A stretch of DNA of 64,000 nt, from assembly GCA_964588335.1 (NCBI GenBank), contig CAZPOV010000002.1, positions 186,001 to 250,000 of the forward strand, in the 5' to 3' direction. Positions 30,901 through 45,900 of the stretch are shown here, one piece after another. Source of the stretch: JAGQZY01 sp964588335. GTDB taxonomy: Bacteria; Bdellovibrionota; Bdellovibrionia; Bdellovibrionales; JAGQZY01. Numbering within the stretch: position 1 is the stretch's first letter; each line of letters opens with the position of its first letter. Position numbers and translations under genes: made by a program. Below the pieces are notes generated by a model that worked only from the letters and a program-made list of their open reading frames with translations, did not search any database and had not been told where the DNA came from.

Positions 30901-33900
30901 CACCGAAGTCGGCTTGGCCGTACCCTTCGCTTTTGCCGGAGGGGGCTTCCCTGGAACCGGTGGAACCTGTGGTGTGAATCTGGCCGCTTCCACATCGTGT
31001 GATGTGGTCATTGATTTTGATCCAGTGGCTGTCGGTGCTTTTGCTGATACCATCGCTTTTAATTACAATGATGGTGCGGCTCCACAAACCGCTTTGCGTG
31101 ATGTGCAAGGGACTGGTGGAGCGCCCGCGTCTCTTGATATTGCCGGTGCCGATCCCTATGATTTCGGAACCCGAGCCAATGGTTCAACCACGACGACAGT
31201 GCTAACAATCAGCAACAGTGGTGCCGTTCCCGCCACCGGTATCGCCGACGGTCTGACTCTGGCCACACCTTTTGATTGGGTGGGAGCCACTTACCCTGGA
31301 ACTGGCGGCAATTGCGGAGCCACACTGGCAGCCGGAGCCTCTTGTAACATTGAAGTTCAATTTGCCCCAGTGGGCCTAGGAACAGACACCGAAACAATCA
31401 CATTGAACTATGATGATGGTGCGGTGGCGCAAGCCTTAACTCACGACCTCACCGGAACTTCGACGGCGCCTGCTAATATCGCGATCAGTGAATCCGATCC
31501 TTATGATTACGGCAACGTCACCGAAAATGCCACCGCCAGCCATGTCTTTACTTTGACCAATGGTGGAGGAGTGGCGGCGACTGTTATTACCGAAATCGGT
31601 TTGGCGGCTCCATTCACATTTGCTGGTGGTGTTTTTCCTGGAACTTCAGGAACCTGTACGGCGACTCTTCCGGCCGGAGGAAACTGTGATATTGATATCG
31701 AGTTTGCTCCTGTCTCAACAGGTCTGTTAGCCGATACGATCAGTATTCAATACAACAACGGCGCCGGTGTTGTGACCAGTGACCGCGATGTTCAAGGAAC
31801 CGGGTTAGCAGCCGCCGTTCTAGCGATCAGTGATGGTCCTGGAAACTTTGACTATGGAACCGTCCCAACTGGAAGCACAAATTCCAAAACCTTCACTGTT
31901 AATAACACCGGTGGTAGCACCGCTGTAGCGATGGCCGGAAGTGGTTTGACCTCACCTTTTACTTTTGCTGGTGGTGCTTATCCTGGAGGCGGAACTTGTG
32001 CGGCGACACTGGGTGCGGGTGCTTCGTGTACCATCATCGTCGAATACAATCCGATTGCGGTCAGTGGCGGTGACACCGATACCATTCTTTTAGATTATAA
32101 CGATGGCGCTGTGGCTCAACAGACCACTCGCGGTGTGGATGGTGTGGCGGTTGCTCCAGCGACCCTAACAATTTCAGAAACCAATCCTTACAGTTACGGA
32201 ACCTTAGCGGTGGGTGCGACAGCAACACATGTGTTTGTTGTTAGTAACACCGGTGGTTTTCAAGCCTCAGGATTGGTTGAATCAGGGTTGGCAGCTCCTT
32301 ATGCCTACACCGGCGGATCTTATCCGGGAACCGGTGGTGACTGTACCGCCACTTTGAATGCTGGAGCCAGTTGTAATATTGAAATTCAATACGCGCCAGT
32401 GGGTGTATCGGGTGGTGATAACGACACTATCGATTTTGCCTACAACGATGGCGTGAATCCTCAGAACGTAACCCGTAATATTACTGGTATTGCGGTGACT
32501 CCGGCCTCAATCACCATCTCCGATGGACCGACTTATGATTTCGGTACTGTAGCGACTGGCGCCACCGCGACGCGTGTCTTCACCTTAGCCAATGGTGGTA
32601 ACTTTCAAGCTTCGGCGATCAATGAAGTGGGGCTGGCGGCTCCGTTCGACTTTGTTGGCGGAACCTTCCCAGGAACCGGTGGAAACTGTACAGCCACTCT
32701 CGCGGGTGCGGCCAACTGTACGATCGCCATCGAATTCGCACCTTCGGGTACAGGCCTTCAGGTCGATACCATTGATATCTCTTATAACAATGGAGCGACC
32801 ACGGTGTCGGCCACTCGTGATTTGCAAGGAACGGGAGCGGCTCCAGCCTTGATCACAATCACCGAAACCGATCCCTATGATTTTGGCAATGTCACCGTCG
32901 GAGCCACAACAAATCATATTTTCACTTTGGATAATTCGGGCGCTGTACCAGCCACGGTTGTTAACGGTGCGGGACTGGCGCCACCTTTCCGATTCACTGG
33001 CGGATCATTCCCAGGAACGGCGGGAACCTGTACCGGAACCATCAACCCGAGCACACCGTGTGATATTGATGTGACCTACGCACCAACAGCGGCCGCCGCC
33101 AGTGCCGACACCATTGATATCACTTACAATGATGGTGTGACCGGGCAAACTTCGTCTCGTGATATTACCGGAACCGGAATTTCTCCTGCTCTTATTACCA
33201 TTACAGAATCCGATCCCTACGATTTTGGATTGGTCGCCAGCGGTGGTGGAAGTGCTTCTCATCTTTTCATTTTAAATAACACCGGTGGTTCAACAGCCAC
33301 AGGTCTCATTGAGAGTGGTCTAGCGGCTCCGTTTGGTTATGTTGGCGGCTCTTATCCTGGAACCGGTGGGAATTGTGGAGCGTCCCTTGGAGCTGGTGCT
33401 TCCTGTAACATTGTTGTTGAATTTGCTCCGGGTGCGAACTCTCCATTTGCTGACACCATTGACTTTGCATACAACGATGGCGCCGCTCCACGAACCGTCA
33501 CTCGCGATGTGCAAGGAACCGGTGGAGCTCCGGCTCTTCTTGATATCGCCGGTCCAGACCCTTACGACTTTGGAACACTGGCTTCAGGAGCCACCGATAC
33601 ACAAATCTTAACGATCACCAACAGTGGAGCCTTACCGGCCACCAGTATCGCCGATGGTGCAGGACTCGCGGCTCCGTTTGATTACACCGGAGCGGCTTTC
33701 CCCGGAGCCGGTGGCGATTGTGGTGCCACTTTGGCCGCTGGCGCTTCCTGTAACATTGAAGTTCAGTTCAACCCAGCGGGTGTGGGTGCGAACAGTGATA
33801 TCATTGTCATTAATTATGATGATGGCACCGGTGCCGCGACTCTGAACCATGGTGTTGATGGAACGGGGGCTGCGCCTGCGAACATCTCAATCACCGAAAC

Positions 33901-36900
33901 CGATCCTTACGATTTTGGAAACGTAACAGAGAATGCGACGGCCACGCATATCTTCACTCTCAATAACGGTGGTGGAGTCAGTGCCACCGCGGTGACTGAT
34001 ATTGGTTTAACGGCTCCGTTTGGTTTTACCGGCGGCACTTTTCCTGGATCCGGCGGAACCTGTGGCGCCACCCTTGGTAGTGGAGCGTCTTGTGATATCG
34101 AAGTGGTGTTTGCACCGACCTCAACCGGTCTTTTAACCGATACCATTAGTATTCAGTACAATAACGGTGCGACGGTTGTTACCAGTGATCGCGATGTGCA
34201 AGGAACCGGTCTTGCGGCCGCGATCCTTACTATCTCGGATGGTCCTGGAAATTTTGATTACGGTACGGTTCCAACGGGTAGCACAAACTCCAAAACTTTC
34301 ACTGTTAACAATACAGGCGGTAGCACAGCTTCGGCGATGGCCGGAAGTGGATTGACGGCTCCGTTTACTTTTGCCGGTGGCGCGTATCCAGGCGGAGGCA
34401 CTTGTGGCGCGACTTTGGGTGCCGGTGCTTCTTGTACTATGATTGTGGAATACAATCCGGTTGGAGTGAGTGCCAGCGACACCGATGTGATCCTTCTTGA
34501 TTATAACGATGGGGCTGTGGCTCAACAGGCCACCCGTGGAGTCGATGGTGTTGCCGTTGCTCCAGCCAACATAACAATTTCAGAAACCAATCCTTACAGT
34601 TATGGAACTTTAGCGGTGGGTGCGACAGCGACTCACGTCTTTGTTGTTAGCAACACTGGTGGTTTCCAAGCTTCTGGATTGATTGAATCGGGGTTGGCGG
34701 CCCCATACGCCTACACCGGTGGATCCTATCCGGGAACTGGCGGTGATTGTACCGCCACATTGAATGCCGGTGCCACTTGTAACATTGAAATTCAGTACGC
34801 TCCGGTGGGTGTATCGGGTGGTGACAATGACACCATCGATTTCGCTTACAACGATGGTGTGAATCCGCAAACAGCGACTCGTAATATAACAGGTATTGCC
34901 GTGACTCCGGCCTCGATCACCATCTCGGATGGGCCGACCTATGATTTCGGTACTGTAGCGACAGGCGCCATCGCAACGCGTGTCTTCACCCTAACCAATG
35001 GTGGAAATTTTCAAGCCTCGGCGATCAACGAAGTGGGATTGGCCGCACCTTTTGATTTTGTTGGCGGCACATTCCCTGGAACCGGTGGAAACTGTACGGC
35101 AACTTTAGCGGGAGCGGCCAACTGTACCATCGCCATTGAGTTCGCACCTTCAGGAACAGGACTGCAGGTTGATACAATCGATATTTCCTATAATAATGGA
35201 GTTACCACGGTTTCAGCGACTCGTGATGTTCAAGGAACAGGGGCCGCACCAGCCTTAATTACAATCACCGAAACCGATCCCTATGATTTTGGCAGTGTCA
35301 CCGTGGGTGCCACCACCAATCATATTTTCACATTAGACAACTCCGGAGCGGTACCAGCCACGGTTGTTAACGGTGCGGGACTGGCGCCACCTTTCCGTTT
35401 CACTGGCGGATCGTTCCCTGGAACGGCCGGAACCTGTACTGGAACCATCAACCCAAGCACACCGTGTGATATTGATGTGACCTATGCTCCCACCACAGCG
35501 GCAGCCAGTGCCGACACCATTGATATCACTTACAACGATGGTGTCACTGGTCAAACCTCGTCTCGTGATATTACCGGTACCGGAATTGCCCCGGCCCTTA
35601 TTACAATAACAGAATCCGATCCTTACGATTTTGGTTTGGTGGCCAGCGGTGGCGGCACGGCGTCTCACTTGTTCACTCTCAATAATACAGGTGGATCGAC
35701 AGCGACCGGGCTTCTTGAAAGTGGTTTAACGGCACCGTTTGGTTATGTGGGTGGATCTTACCCTGGAACCGGAGGAAACTGTGGAGCGTCGCTTGGAGTC
35801 GGGGCATCCTGTAATATCGTGGTGCAATTTGCACCAAGTGCGAACTCTTCTTTTGCTGCCACCATTGACTTTGCTTACAACGATGGCGCGGCTCCACGAA
35901 CCGTCACTCGCGATGTGCAAGGAACCGGTGGAGCACCGGCCCTTCTTGATATCGCTGGCCCGGATCCTTATGATTTTGGAATCCTAGCTTCAGGAGCCAC
36001 TGACACACAAATTTTAACCATCACCAACAGTGGTGCTGTTCCTGCTACCGGTATCGCCGATGGCGCTGGCTTGGCGGCTCCGTTTGATTACACCGGAGCG
36101 GCTTACCCTGGAAGCGGTGGGAACTGTGGTGCCACGCTGGCGGCGGGTGCCTCTTGTAATATTGAAGTTCAGTTCAACCCAGCGGGTGTGGGTGCCAACA
36201 GCGATACCATTGTGATCAACTACGATGATGGAACCGGTGCGGCCACATTGAACCATGGTGTTGATGGAACGGGGGCTGCGCCTGCGAACATTTCAATCAC
36301 CGAAACCGATCCTTACGATTTTGGAAACGTAACAGAGAATGCAACGGCCACTCACATCTTCACTTTAAACAACGGTGGCGGTGTGAGTGCCACCGCAGTG
36401 GCGGACATTGGTTTGGCCGCGCCTTTTGGATTCACCGGTGGAGCCTTCCCTGGTTCGGGCGGAACCTGTGGCACCACTCTAGGTAGCGGCGCTTCCTGTG
36501 ATATCGAAGTGGTGTTTGCACCGACCTCAACCGGTCTTTTAACCGATACCATTAGTATTCAGTACAATAACGGTGCGACGGTTGTTACCAGTGATCGCGA
36601 TGTGCAAGGAACCGGTCTTGCGGCCGCGATCCTTACTATCTCGGATGGTCCCGGAAATTTTGACTACGGTACAGTGCCAACCGGAAGCACCAACTCGAAA
36701 ACATTTACCATCAATAACACCGGAGGCAGTCCAGCTTCGGCGATGGCCGGTAGTGGGTTGACCTCACCTTTTACTTTTGCTGGTGGATCTTATCCAGGTG
36801 GAGGCACCTGTGCGGCCACGCTGGGTGCTGGTGCGTCTTGTACTGTGATCGTTGAGTACAATCCGATCTCGGTGAGTGCTGGCGATACCGACGTTGTGCT

Positions 36901-39900
36901 TCTTGATTATAACGATGGTGCTATCGCCCAACAGGCCACCCGTGGCGTTGACGGTATAGCCGTGGCTCCGGCCAACTTAACGATTTCAGAAACCAACCCT
37001 TACAGCTATGGAACTTTAGCTGTGGGCGCCACCGCCACCCACATTTTCACTGTGACTAACGGTGGAGGCTTTCAAGCAACAGCCCTGGCTGAAACAGGTC
37101 TTGCGGCCCCTTACACTTTCACTGGTGGATCTTATCCGGGAACCGGTGGGGATTGCACGGCCACGTTGAATGCCGGTGCCACTTGTAGCATCGAAGTTCA
37201 GTATGCTCCTGCGGGAGTTAGCGGTGGCGACAACGACACCATTAATATTGCTTACAATGATGGGGTGAATCCACAAGCTGCGACTCGCAACGTGACGGGT
37301 ATTGCGGTGACTCCGGCTTCGATCACAATCTCAGATGCGCCGACTTATGATTTCGGTACTGTAGCGACAGGCGCCACCGCGACTCGTGTCTTCACCTTGA
37401 CTAATGGTGGAAACTTTCAAGCTTCCAGCATCAATGAAATTGGTCTGAATGCTCCGTTCGACTTTGTCGGTGGAACCTTCCCTGGAACTGGTGGAAACTG
37501 TACGACCACACTTGCAGGTGCGGCGAACTGTACCATTGCCATCGAGTTCGCGCCTTCGGGGACAGGACTGCAAGTCGACACCATTGATATTTCGTACAAC
37601 AACGGTGTGACCACTGTTTCAGCCACCCGGGATATCGAAGGAACGGGAGCGGCACCGGCTGTGATTACAATCACCGAGTCGGACCCTTATGATTTTGGAA
37701 GTGTGACCGTTGGATCTAACACCAACCATGTTTTCACTTTGGACAACACCGGAGCGGTACCGGCCACAGTTGTGAACGGCGCTGGTTTGGCAGCTCCGTT
37801 TACATTCACCGGCGGTTCCTTCCCTGGGGCGACGGGAACCTGTACCGGAACCATCAACCCGAGCACACCGTGTACTATTGATGTGACCTTTGCTCCAACC
37901 GGCGCTGTCGTCAGTGCGGACACGATTGACATTACATACAACAATGGAGTTTCAGGCCAGACATCATCACGCGATATTACAGGGACAGGAATTGCTCCGG
38001 CTTTAATCACGATTACAGAGTCTGATCCTTACGACTTTGGCTTAGTGGCCAGCGGTGGTGGAACAGCGACTCACTTGTTCACACTAAACAACACCGGCGG
38101 ATCGACAGCCACGGGTCTGCTTGAAACAGGTCTTGCGGCTCCGTTTGGTTATGTGGGTGGGTCTTACCCTGGAACCGGAGGAAACTGTGGAGCCTCTCTC
38201 GGTGTTGGAGCTTCCTGTAATATCGTGGTTCAGTTTGCTCCGACGGCCAACACACCTTTCGCTGATACCATTGATTTTGCTTACAACGATGGAACTGCTC
38301 CACAAACCGTGACCCGAGATGTTCAAGGTATTGGTGGAGCGCCGGCCCTTCTTGATATCGCAGGCCCGGATCCTTATGACTTTGGAACGTTAGCTTCGGG
38401 TGCCACCGATACACAAGTTTTGACCATCACCAACAGTGGAGCTGTATCAGCCACAGGAATTGCTGATGGTGCCGGACTCGCAGCTCCTTTTGATTACACC
38501 GGCGCGGCTTTCCCTGGAACCGGTGGCAATTGCGGAGCGACCTTAGCCGCTGGTGCTTCGTGTACTGTAGAAGTTCAATTCAGCCCTGCTGGAGTCGGTG
38601 CCAACAGTGACACTCTTGTTATCAATTATGATGACGGCACCGGGGCAGCGACTCTCAACCATGGCATAGATGGAACCGGAGCAGCACCTGCTAACATTTC
38701 TATTACTGAAACCGATCCTTATAACTTTGGCAACGTCACAGAGAACGCCACCGCCACTCATATCTTCACTTTGAATAACGGTGGGGGAGTCAGTGCCACC
38801 GCGGTGACCGACATTGGACTTTCAGCTCCTTTTGGTTTTACCGGCGGTAGTTTCCCTGGCTCCGGTGGAACCTGTGGTGCGACACTGGGCAGTGGCGCTT
38901 CGTGTGATATCGAAGTGGTATTTGCACCGACCTCAACCGGTCTTTTAACCGACACCATTAGTATTCAATACAATAACGGTGCGACCGTTGTAACCAGTGA
39001 TCGCGACGTTCAAGGAACAGGAATCGCTGCGGCGATCCTCGCCATTTCCGATGGTCCGGGGAACTTTGACTATGGCACGGTTCCAACCGGTAGCACCAAT
39101 TCAAAAACATTTACCATTAATAACACCGGGGGAAGCCCTGCTTCGGCCATCGCCGGAAGTGGTTTAACTTCGCCTTTCACATTTGCCGGTGGTTCCTTCC
39201 CAGGTGGTGGAACCTGTGGTGTGACTTTGGGGGCTGGTGCCTCTTGTACTTTTATCGTTGAGTACAATCCGATCTCAGTGAGTGCTGGCGATACCGATAC
39301 GATTCTTATTGATTACAATGATGGCGCCATTGCTCAACAAAGCACTCGTGGCGTCGATGGTGTCGCGGTGGCTCCAGCCAGCCTCACCATTTCTGAGACC
39401 AACCCCTACAGTTTCGGTACATTGGCTGTGGGTGCCACCAACACTCATGTCTTTGTTGTCACCAATGGTGGTGGTTTCCAGGCAACGGCCTTGGCTGAAA
39501 CCGGCCTTGCCGCGCCTTATACTTTCACTGGCGGATCTTATCCCGGTGTCGGTGGTGATTGTACCGCCACCTTGAATGCGGGTGCCACCTGTAATATTGA
39601 AATTCAATATGCTCCTACCGGAGTCAGCGGTGGCGATAACGACACTATTAATATTGCTTACAATGATGGGGTGAATCCACAAGCGGCCACTCGCAACGTC
39701 ACTGGTATTGCGGTGACTCCAGCATCGATCACAATTTCTGAATCCGATCCTTATGATTTCGGTACAGTAGCGACAGGGGCGACCATCAGCCATGTCTTTA
39801 CCTTGGCGAACGGTGGAAACTTCCAAGCCTCGAGCATCAGCGAAATTGGCCTGAACGCTCCTTTTGCCTTTACCGGTGGAGCTTTCCCTGGAACTGGCGG

Positions 39901-42900
39901 AAACTGTACGGCCACTTTAGCGGGAGCTTCGAATTGTACCATTGAAATCGAGTTTGCACCTTCGGGTACTGGACTGCAAGTTGATACCATTGATATCTCT
40001 TACAACAACGGAGTAAGTACGGTGTCTTCAACACGCGACATTGAAGGCACGGGAGCCGCTCCGGCAGTGATCACGATCACCGAGTCGGATCCTTATGATT
40101 TTGGAAGTGTGACGGTTGGTTCGAACACCAATCATATCTTCACTCTCGACAACACCGGAGCCGTACCGGCCACCGTGGTTAATGGTGCTGGCTTGGCCGC
40201 TCCATTCACTTTCACCGGTGGATCGTTCCCTGGTGCGACAGGAACCTGTACCGGAACTATCAATCCGAGCACACCGTGTACCATTGATGTGACTTACGCT
40301 CCGACCGGTGCTGTGGTCAGTGCCGATACCATCGACATCACTTACAACAATGGTGTGAGTGGACAAACCTCGTCTCGTGACATCACGGGGACGGGAATCG
40401 CTCCGGCCTTCATTACCATTACCGAATCCGATCCTTACGACTTTGGCTTAGTGGCCAGTGGTGGTGGAACCGCCAATCATTTGTTCACACTGAACAACAC
40501 AGGTGGATCAACAGCCACCGGTCTACTTGAGAGTGGGTTGGCGGCACCATTTGGTTATGTGGGTGGATCTTACCCTGGAACCGGTGGTAACTGTGGAGCC
40601 TCTCTCGGTGTTGGAGCTTCGTGTAATATCGTGGTTCAGTTCGCTCCAGCGGCCAACACACCTTTTGCCGACACCATTGACTTTGCTTACAACGATGGAA
40701 CTGCTCCTCAATCAGTGACTCGCGATGTGCAGGGAACCGGTGGAGCACCGGCTCTTCTTGATATCGCTGGTCCCGATCCTTATGATTTTGGAACTTTAGC
40801 TTCGGGCGCCACGGATACACAAGTATTAACGATCACTAACAGTGGTGCCGTTCCAGCCACCGGAATCGCCGATGGCGCTGGGCTAGCGGCTCCATTTGAT
40901 TACACCGGTGCGGCTTTCCCTGGAACCGGTGGAAACTGTGGTGCCACACTCGCTGCAGGCGCGTCTTGTAATATTGAAGTGCAGTTTAACCCGGCCGGAG
41001 TCGGTGCCAACAGTGATATCATTGTTATCAACTACGATGACGGAACCGGTGCGGCCACATTGAACCACGGTGTTGATGGAACCGGTGCGGCTCCAGCCAA
41101 TATTTCAATCACCGAAAGCGATCCTTACGATTTTGGCAACGTGACTGAAAATGCCACCGCCACTCATATTTTCACACTCAATAACGGTGGGGGAGTCAGT
41201 GCCACATCTGTGACCGACATTGGTTTGGCGGCTCCTTTTGGTTTTACCGGAGGATCTTTCCCTGGTTCCGGTGGAACCTGTGGCGCTACACTGGGTGTTG
41301 GAGCCTCGTGTGATATCGAGGTGGTGTTTGCACCAACCTCGACAGGTTTACTGACTGACACCATCAGCATTCAATACAACAATGGTGCGACGGTTGTGAC
41401 CAGTGACCGTGATATTCAAGGGTCTGGTATTGCCGCAGCCAACCTAACCCTCTCTGATGGTCCGGGGAACTTTGACTACGGTACGGTACCAACTGGCAGT
41501 ACCAATTCAAAAACTTTCACCATCAACAATACCGGTGGAAGTACGGCGTCGGCGATTGCCGGTAGTGGACTCACCACTCCGTTTGCCTTTGCCGGTGGTT
41601 CTTACCCTGGTGGAGGAACCTGTGGTGTGACCTTGGGTGCTGGTGCATCTTGTACTGTGATTGTTGAGTACAACCCGATCTCGGTCAGCGCCGGCGATAC
41701 CGATACCATTCTTATCGATTATAACGATGGCGCCATTGCCCAACAAAGCACACGCGGTGTCGATGGTGTTGCGGTGGCTCCAGCCAACCTGACGATTTCA
41801 GAAACCAACCCCTACAGTTTTGGAACATTGGCGGTGGGTGCCACCAACACTCATATCTTTACCGTGACAAACTCAGGAAGCTTCCAAGCCTCCGCCTTGG
41901 CTGAAACAGGTCTTGCCGCCCCTTACGCTTTCACCGGCGGATCCTATCCTGGATCGGGTGGGGATTGTACGGCCACGTTGAATGCAGGAGCCACTTGTAG
42001 CATCGAGATTCAGTACGCGCCAGCCGGAGTTTCCGGTGGCGACAACGATACGATCAATATTGCTTACAATGATGGAGTGAATCCGCAAGCTGCCACCCGT
42101 AACATCACCGGTATTGCCGTCACCCCGGCTTCGATCACAATTTCAGAAACCGGGACTTATGACTTCGGTACGGTAGCGACAGGAGCCACCACATCTCATA
42201 TCTTCACTTTGACAAACACTGGAAACTTCCAAGCTTCGAGCATCAGTGAAATTGGCTTGGCGGCTCCGTTTGACTTCGTCGGGGGCAGTTTCCCTGGAAC
42301 CGGTGGAAACTGTACCACCACACTGGCGGGAGCAGCCAACTGTAGCATTGCCATTGAATTCGCCCCCGGTGGAACCGGTTTGAGTCCTGATACTATCGAA
42401 ATTCAATACAACAACGGTGTGACCACTGTTTCTTCAACCCGTGACGTTCAAGGGACGGGAGCGGCACCGGCTGTGATCACCATCACCGAATCGGATCCTT
42501 ATGATTTCGGCAGTGTGACGGTTGGTTCGAACACCAATCACATTTTCACTCTTGATAACACCGGTGCTGTTCCAGCCACGATTGTCAGCGGTGGTGGATT
42601 GGCAGCACCTTTCCGTTTCACCGGCGGATCCTTCCCTGGAACCACAGGAACCTGTACAGCGTCCATCAATCCAAGCACACCGTGTACCATCGATGTGACT
42701 TACGCACCATCAGCGGCTGTTGTCAGTGCCGACACCATCGATATCACTTACAATGATGGAGCCAGCGGACAAACCTCATCTCGTGATGTCACCGGAACCG
42801 GTATCGCTCCGGCATTGATTACCATTACCGAATCCGATCCCTATGATTTTGGATTGGTGGCCAGCAGTGGCGGAACCGCCAATCACTTGTTTACTTTGAA

Positions 42901-45900
42901 CAACACCGGAGGATCGACGGCCACTGGTTTGGTTGAATCAGGATTGACCGCTCCATTTGGTTATGTCGGCGGTTCTTATCCTGGAACTGGTGGTAACTGT
43001 GGTGCCTCGTTGGGTGTTGGAGCGTCTTGTAACATTGTTGTTCAGTTTGCTCCAGGCGCCAACACATCGTTTGCCGACACCATTGACTTTGCTTACAACG
43101 ATGGAACCGCAGCACAGTCGGTGACTCGTGATGTGCAAGGAACCGGTGGAGCTCCGGCCTCACTTGATATTGCCGGTCCAGACCCATACGACTTTGGAAC
43201 TTTTGCATCCGGTGCTAGTGATACACAGATTTTTACCATCACTAACAGTGGAGCCGTTTCGGCCACCGGAATTGCCGATGGTGCCGGACTGGCCGCGCCT
43301 TTTGATTACACGGGTGCGGCTTTCCCTGGTACCGGTGGAAACTGTGGAGCCACATTGGCGGCGGGAGCCTCTTGTAACATTGAAATTCAATTCACACCGG
43401 CGGGCGTCGGTGCCAACAGTGATACCATTGTGATCAACTATGATGATGGAACGGGTGCGGCTGTTCTGAATCATGGTGTTGATGGAACGGGTGCTGCGCC
43501 CGCTAGTATCTCAATCACTGAAACCGATCCTTACGATTTTGGAAACGTAACAGAGAATGCGACAGCCACTCACATCTTCACCTTAAATAACGGTGGCGGC
43601 GTCAGTGCCACGGCAGTGGCGGACATTGGTTTGGCCGCGCCTTTTGGATTCACCGGTGGATCCTTCCCTGGTTCGGGTGGAACCTGTGGCACCACTCTAG
43701 GTAGCGGCGCTTCCTGTGATATCGAAGTCGTGTTTGCACCAACCTCAACCGGTCTACTGACTGACACGATCAGCATTCAATACAACAACGGTGCCACCGT
43801 CGTTACTAGCGACCGCGATGTGCAAGGGTCCGGAGTTGCGGCTGCGAATTTAACCATTTCCGATGGTCCTGGAAACTTTGATTACGGCACGGTTCCAACC
43901 GGTAGTACCAATTCAAAAACTTTCACTATCAACAACACAGGTGGAAGCACGGCTTCGGCGATTGCCGGTAGTGGACTGAACGCGCCTTTTGCTTTTGCCG
44001 GTGGCTCTTATCCTGGTGGCGGAACTTGTGGCGTGACCTTAGGTGCCGGTGCGTCTTGTACTGTTATTGTTGAATACAATCCTGTGGGTGTCAGTGCCGG
44101 TGACAACGATACCATTCTTATCGATTACAACGATGGTGCTATTGCCCAGCAGGTGACCAGAGGCCTTGATGGTATCGCTGTGGCTCCAGCCAATTTAACA
44201 ATTTCAGAAACCAATCCCTACAGCTTTGGAACATTGGCGGTTGGTGCGACCAACTCTCATATCTTTACTGTTACCAATGGTGGTGGTTTTCAAGCCTCGG
44301 CTCTTTCAGAGACGGGCTTAGCCGCTCCGTATACCTTTACTGGTGGGTCTTATCCTGGAACCGGTGGGGACTGTACGGCCACTCTGAATGCCGGAGCCAC
44401 TTGTAGCATCGAGATTCAGTACGCGCCAGCCGGCGTTTCCGGTGGCGATAACGACACCATTAATATTGCCTACAATGATGGTGTGAATCCGCAGGCCGCG
44501 ACTCGCAACGTGACCGGTATTGCCGTCACGCCGGCTTCGATCACAATTTCAGAAACAGGGACTTACGATTTCGGTACAGTAGCGACAGGCGCCACCACCT
44601 CTCATATCTTCACATTGACAAACAGTGGAAACTTTCAAGCCTCAAGCCTGAGCGAAGTTGGTTTGGCGGCTCCGTTTGATTTCGTGGGTGGAAGCTTCCC
44701 TGGAACCGGTGGTAACTGTACAGCCACATTGGCGGGAGCCTCGAACTGTACAGTCGCCATTGAATTTGCTCCTAGCTCCACTGGTTTGCAAGCCGACACC
44801 ATCGACTTCTCGTACAACAACGGTGTCACCACTGTATCGGCGACTCGTGGGGTGCAAGGAACGGGTGCGACTCCAGCGACAATCACCATTACCGAGTCTG
44901 ACCCTTATGATTTTGGTAACGTTACTGTTGGTGCCAGCGACAATCATATTTTCACTTTGAACAATATCGGAGCTGTGGCCGCCACTGTTGTTAACGGTGC
45001 AGGCTTGGCCGCTCCTTACAGTTTTACTGGTGGTCTGTTCCCAGGTTCGGCTGGAACCTGTGGCGCCACTATCAACCCAAGTACCCCGTGTACCATTGAT
45101 GTGACTTATGCACCAAGTGCCGCCGTTGTTAGTAACGACACCATCGATATCAATTACAACAATGGAGTTTCGGCGCAAACATCTTCACGTGACGTGACCG
45201 GGACCGGTATCACTCCGGCGGTTCTCACCCTGTCAGACTCCAACCCTTATGATTTTGGTCTGACAGCCTTTGGTGGCGGAACCTCGACTCATGTTTTTGT
45301 GTTATCAAATATTGGCAACAGTCCTGCCACCGGCCTTGCTGAAAGCGGATTGTCGGCTCCGTTCACTTTCATCGGCGGATCCTATCCTGGAACCGGTGGA
45401 GACTGTGGACCGAGCCTTGGTGTGGGAGCGACTTGTAACCTGGCGGTTCAATTTGCTCCGGCCAGCAGTGGTGCTTTTGCCGGTTCACTGCAAATCGATT
45501 ACAACGATGGAACCGCGGCACAAAGTGTGATTCGTAGCATTCAAGGGACCGGTGGAAATCCAGCCTCGCTCAGTATCGCTGCCGCCGATCCTTTTGATTT
45601 TGGAACACGCGCTAGCGGCTCGACAACCACGCAAGTGTTAACAGTTTCCAACGGCGGAGCTGTGGCGGCGACCGGAATTGTTGATGGTGCCGGATTGAAC
45701 GCGCCATTCGATTACGCCGGAGGAGCTTATCCTGGAACCAGCGGAACCTGCGGTGGCTCGCTGGCCAACGGGGCCTCTTGTACCATTGAAGTTCAATTCA
45801 ACCCAGCCGGTGCGGGACTTCTTTCTGATACGATCATCATCAATTACAACGATGGAACGGCACCCGTGGCTCTCAACCATGGGCTGCAAGGAACCGGTGC

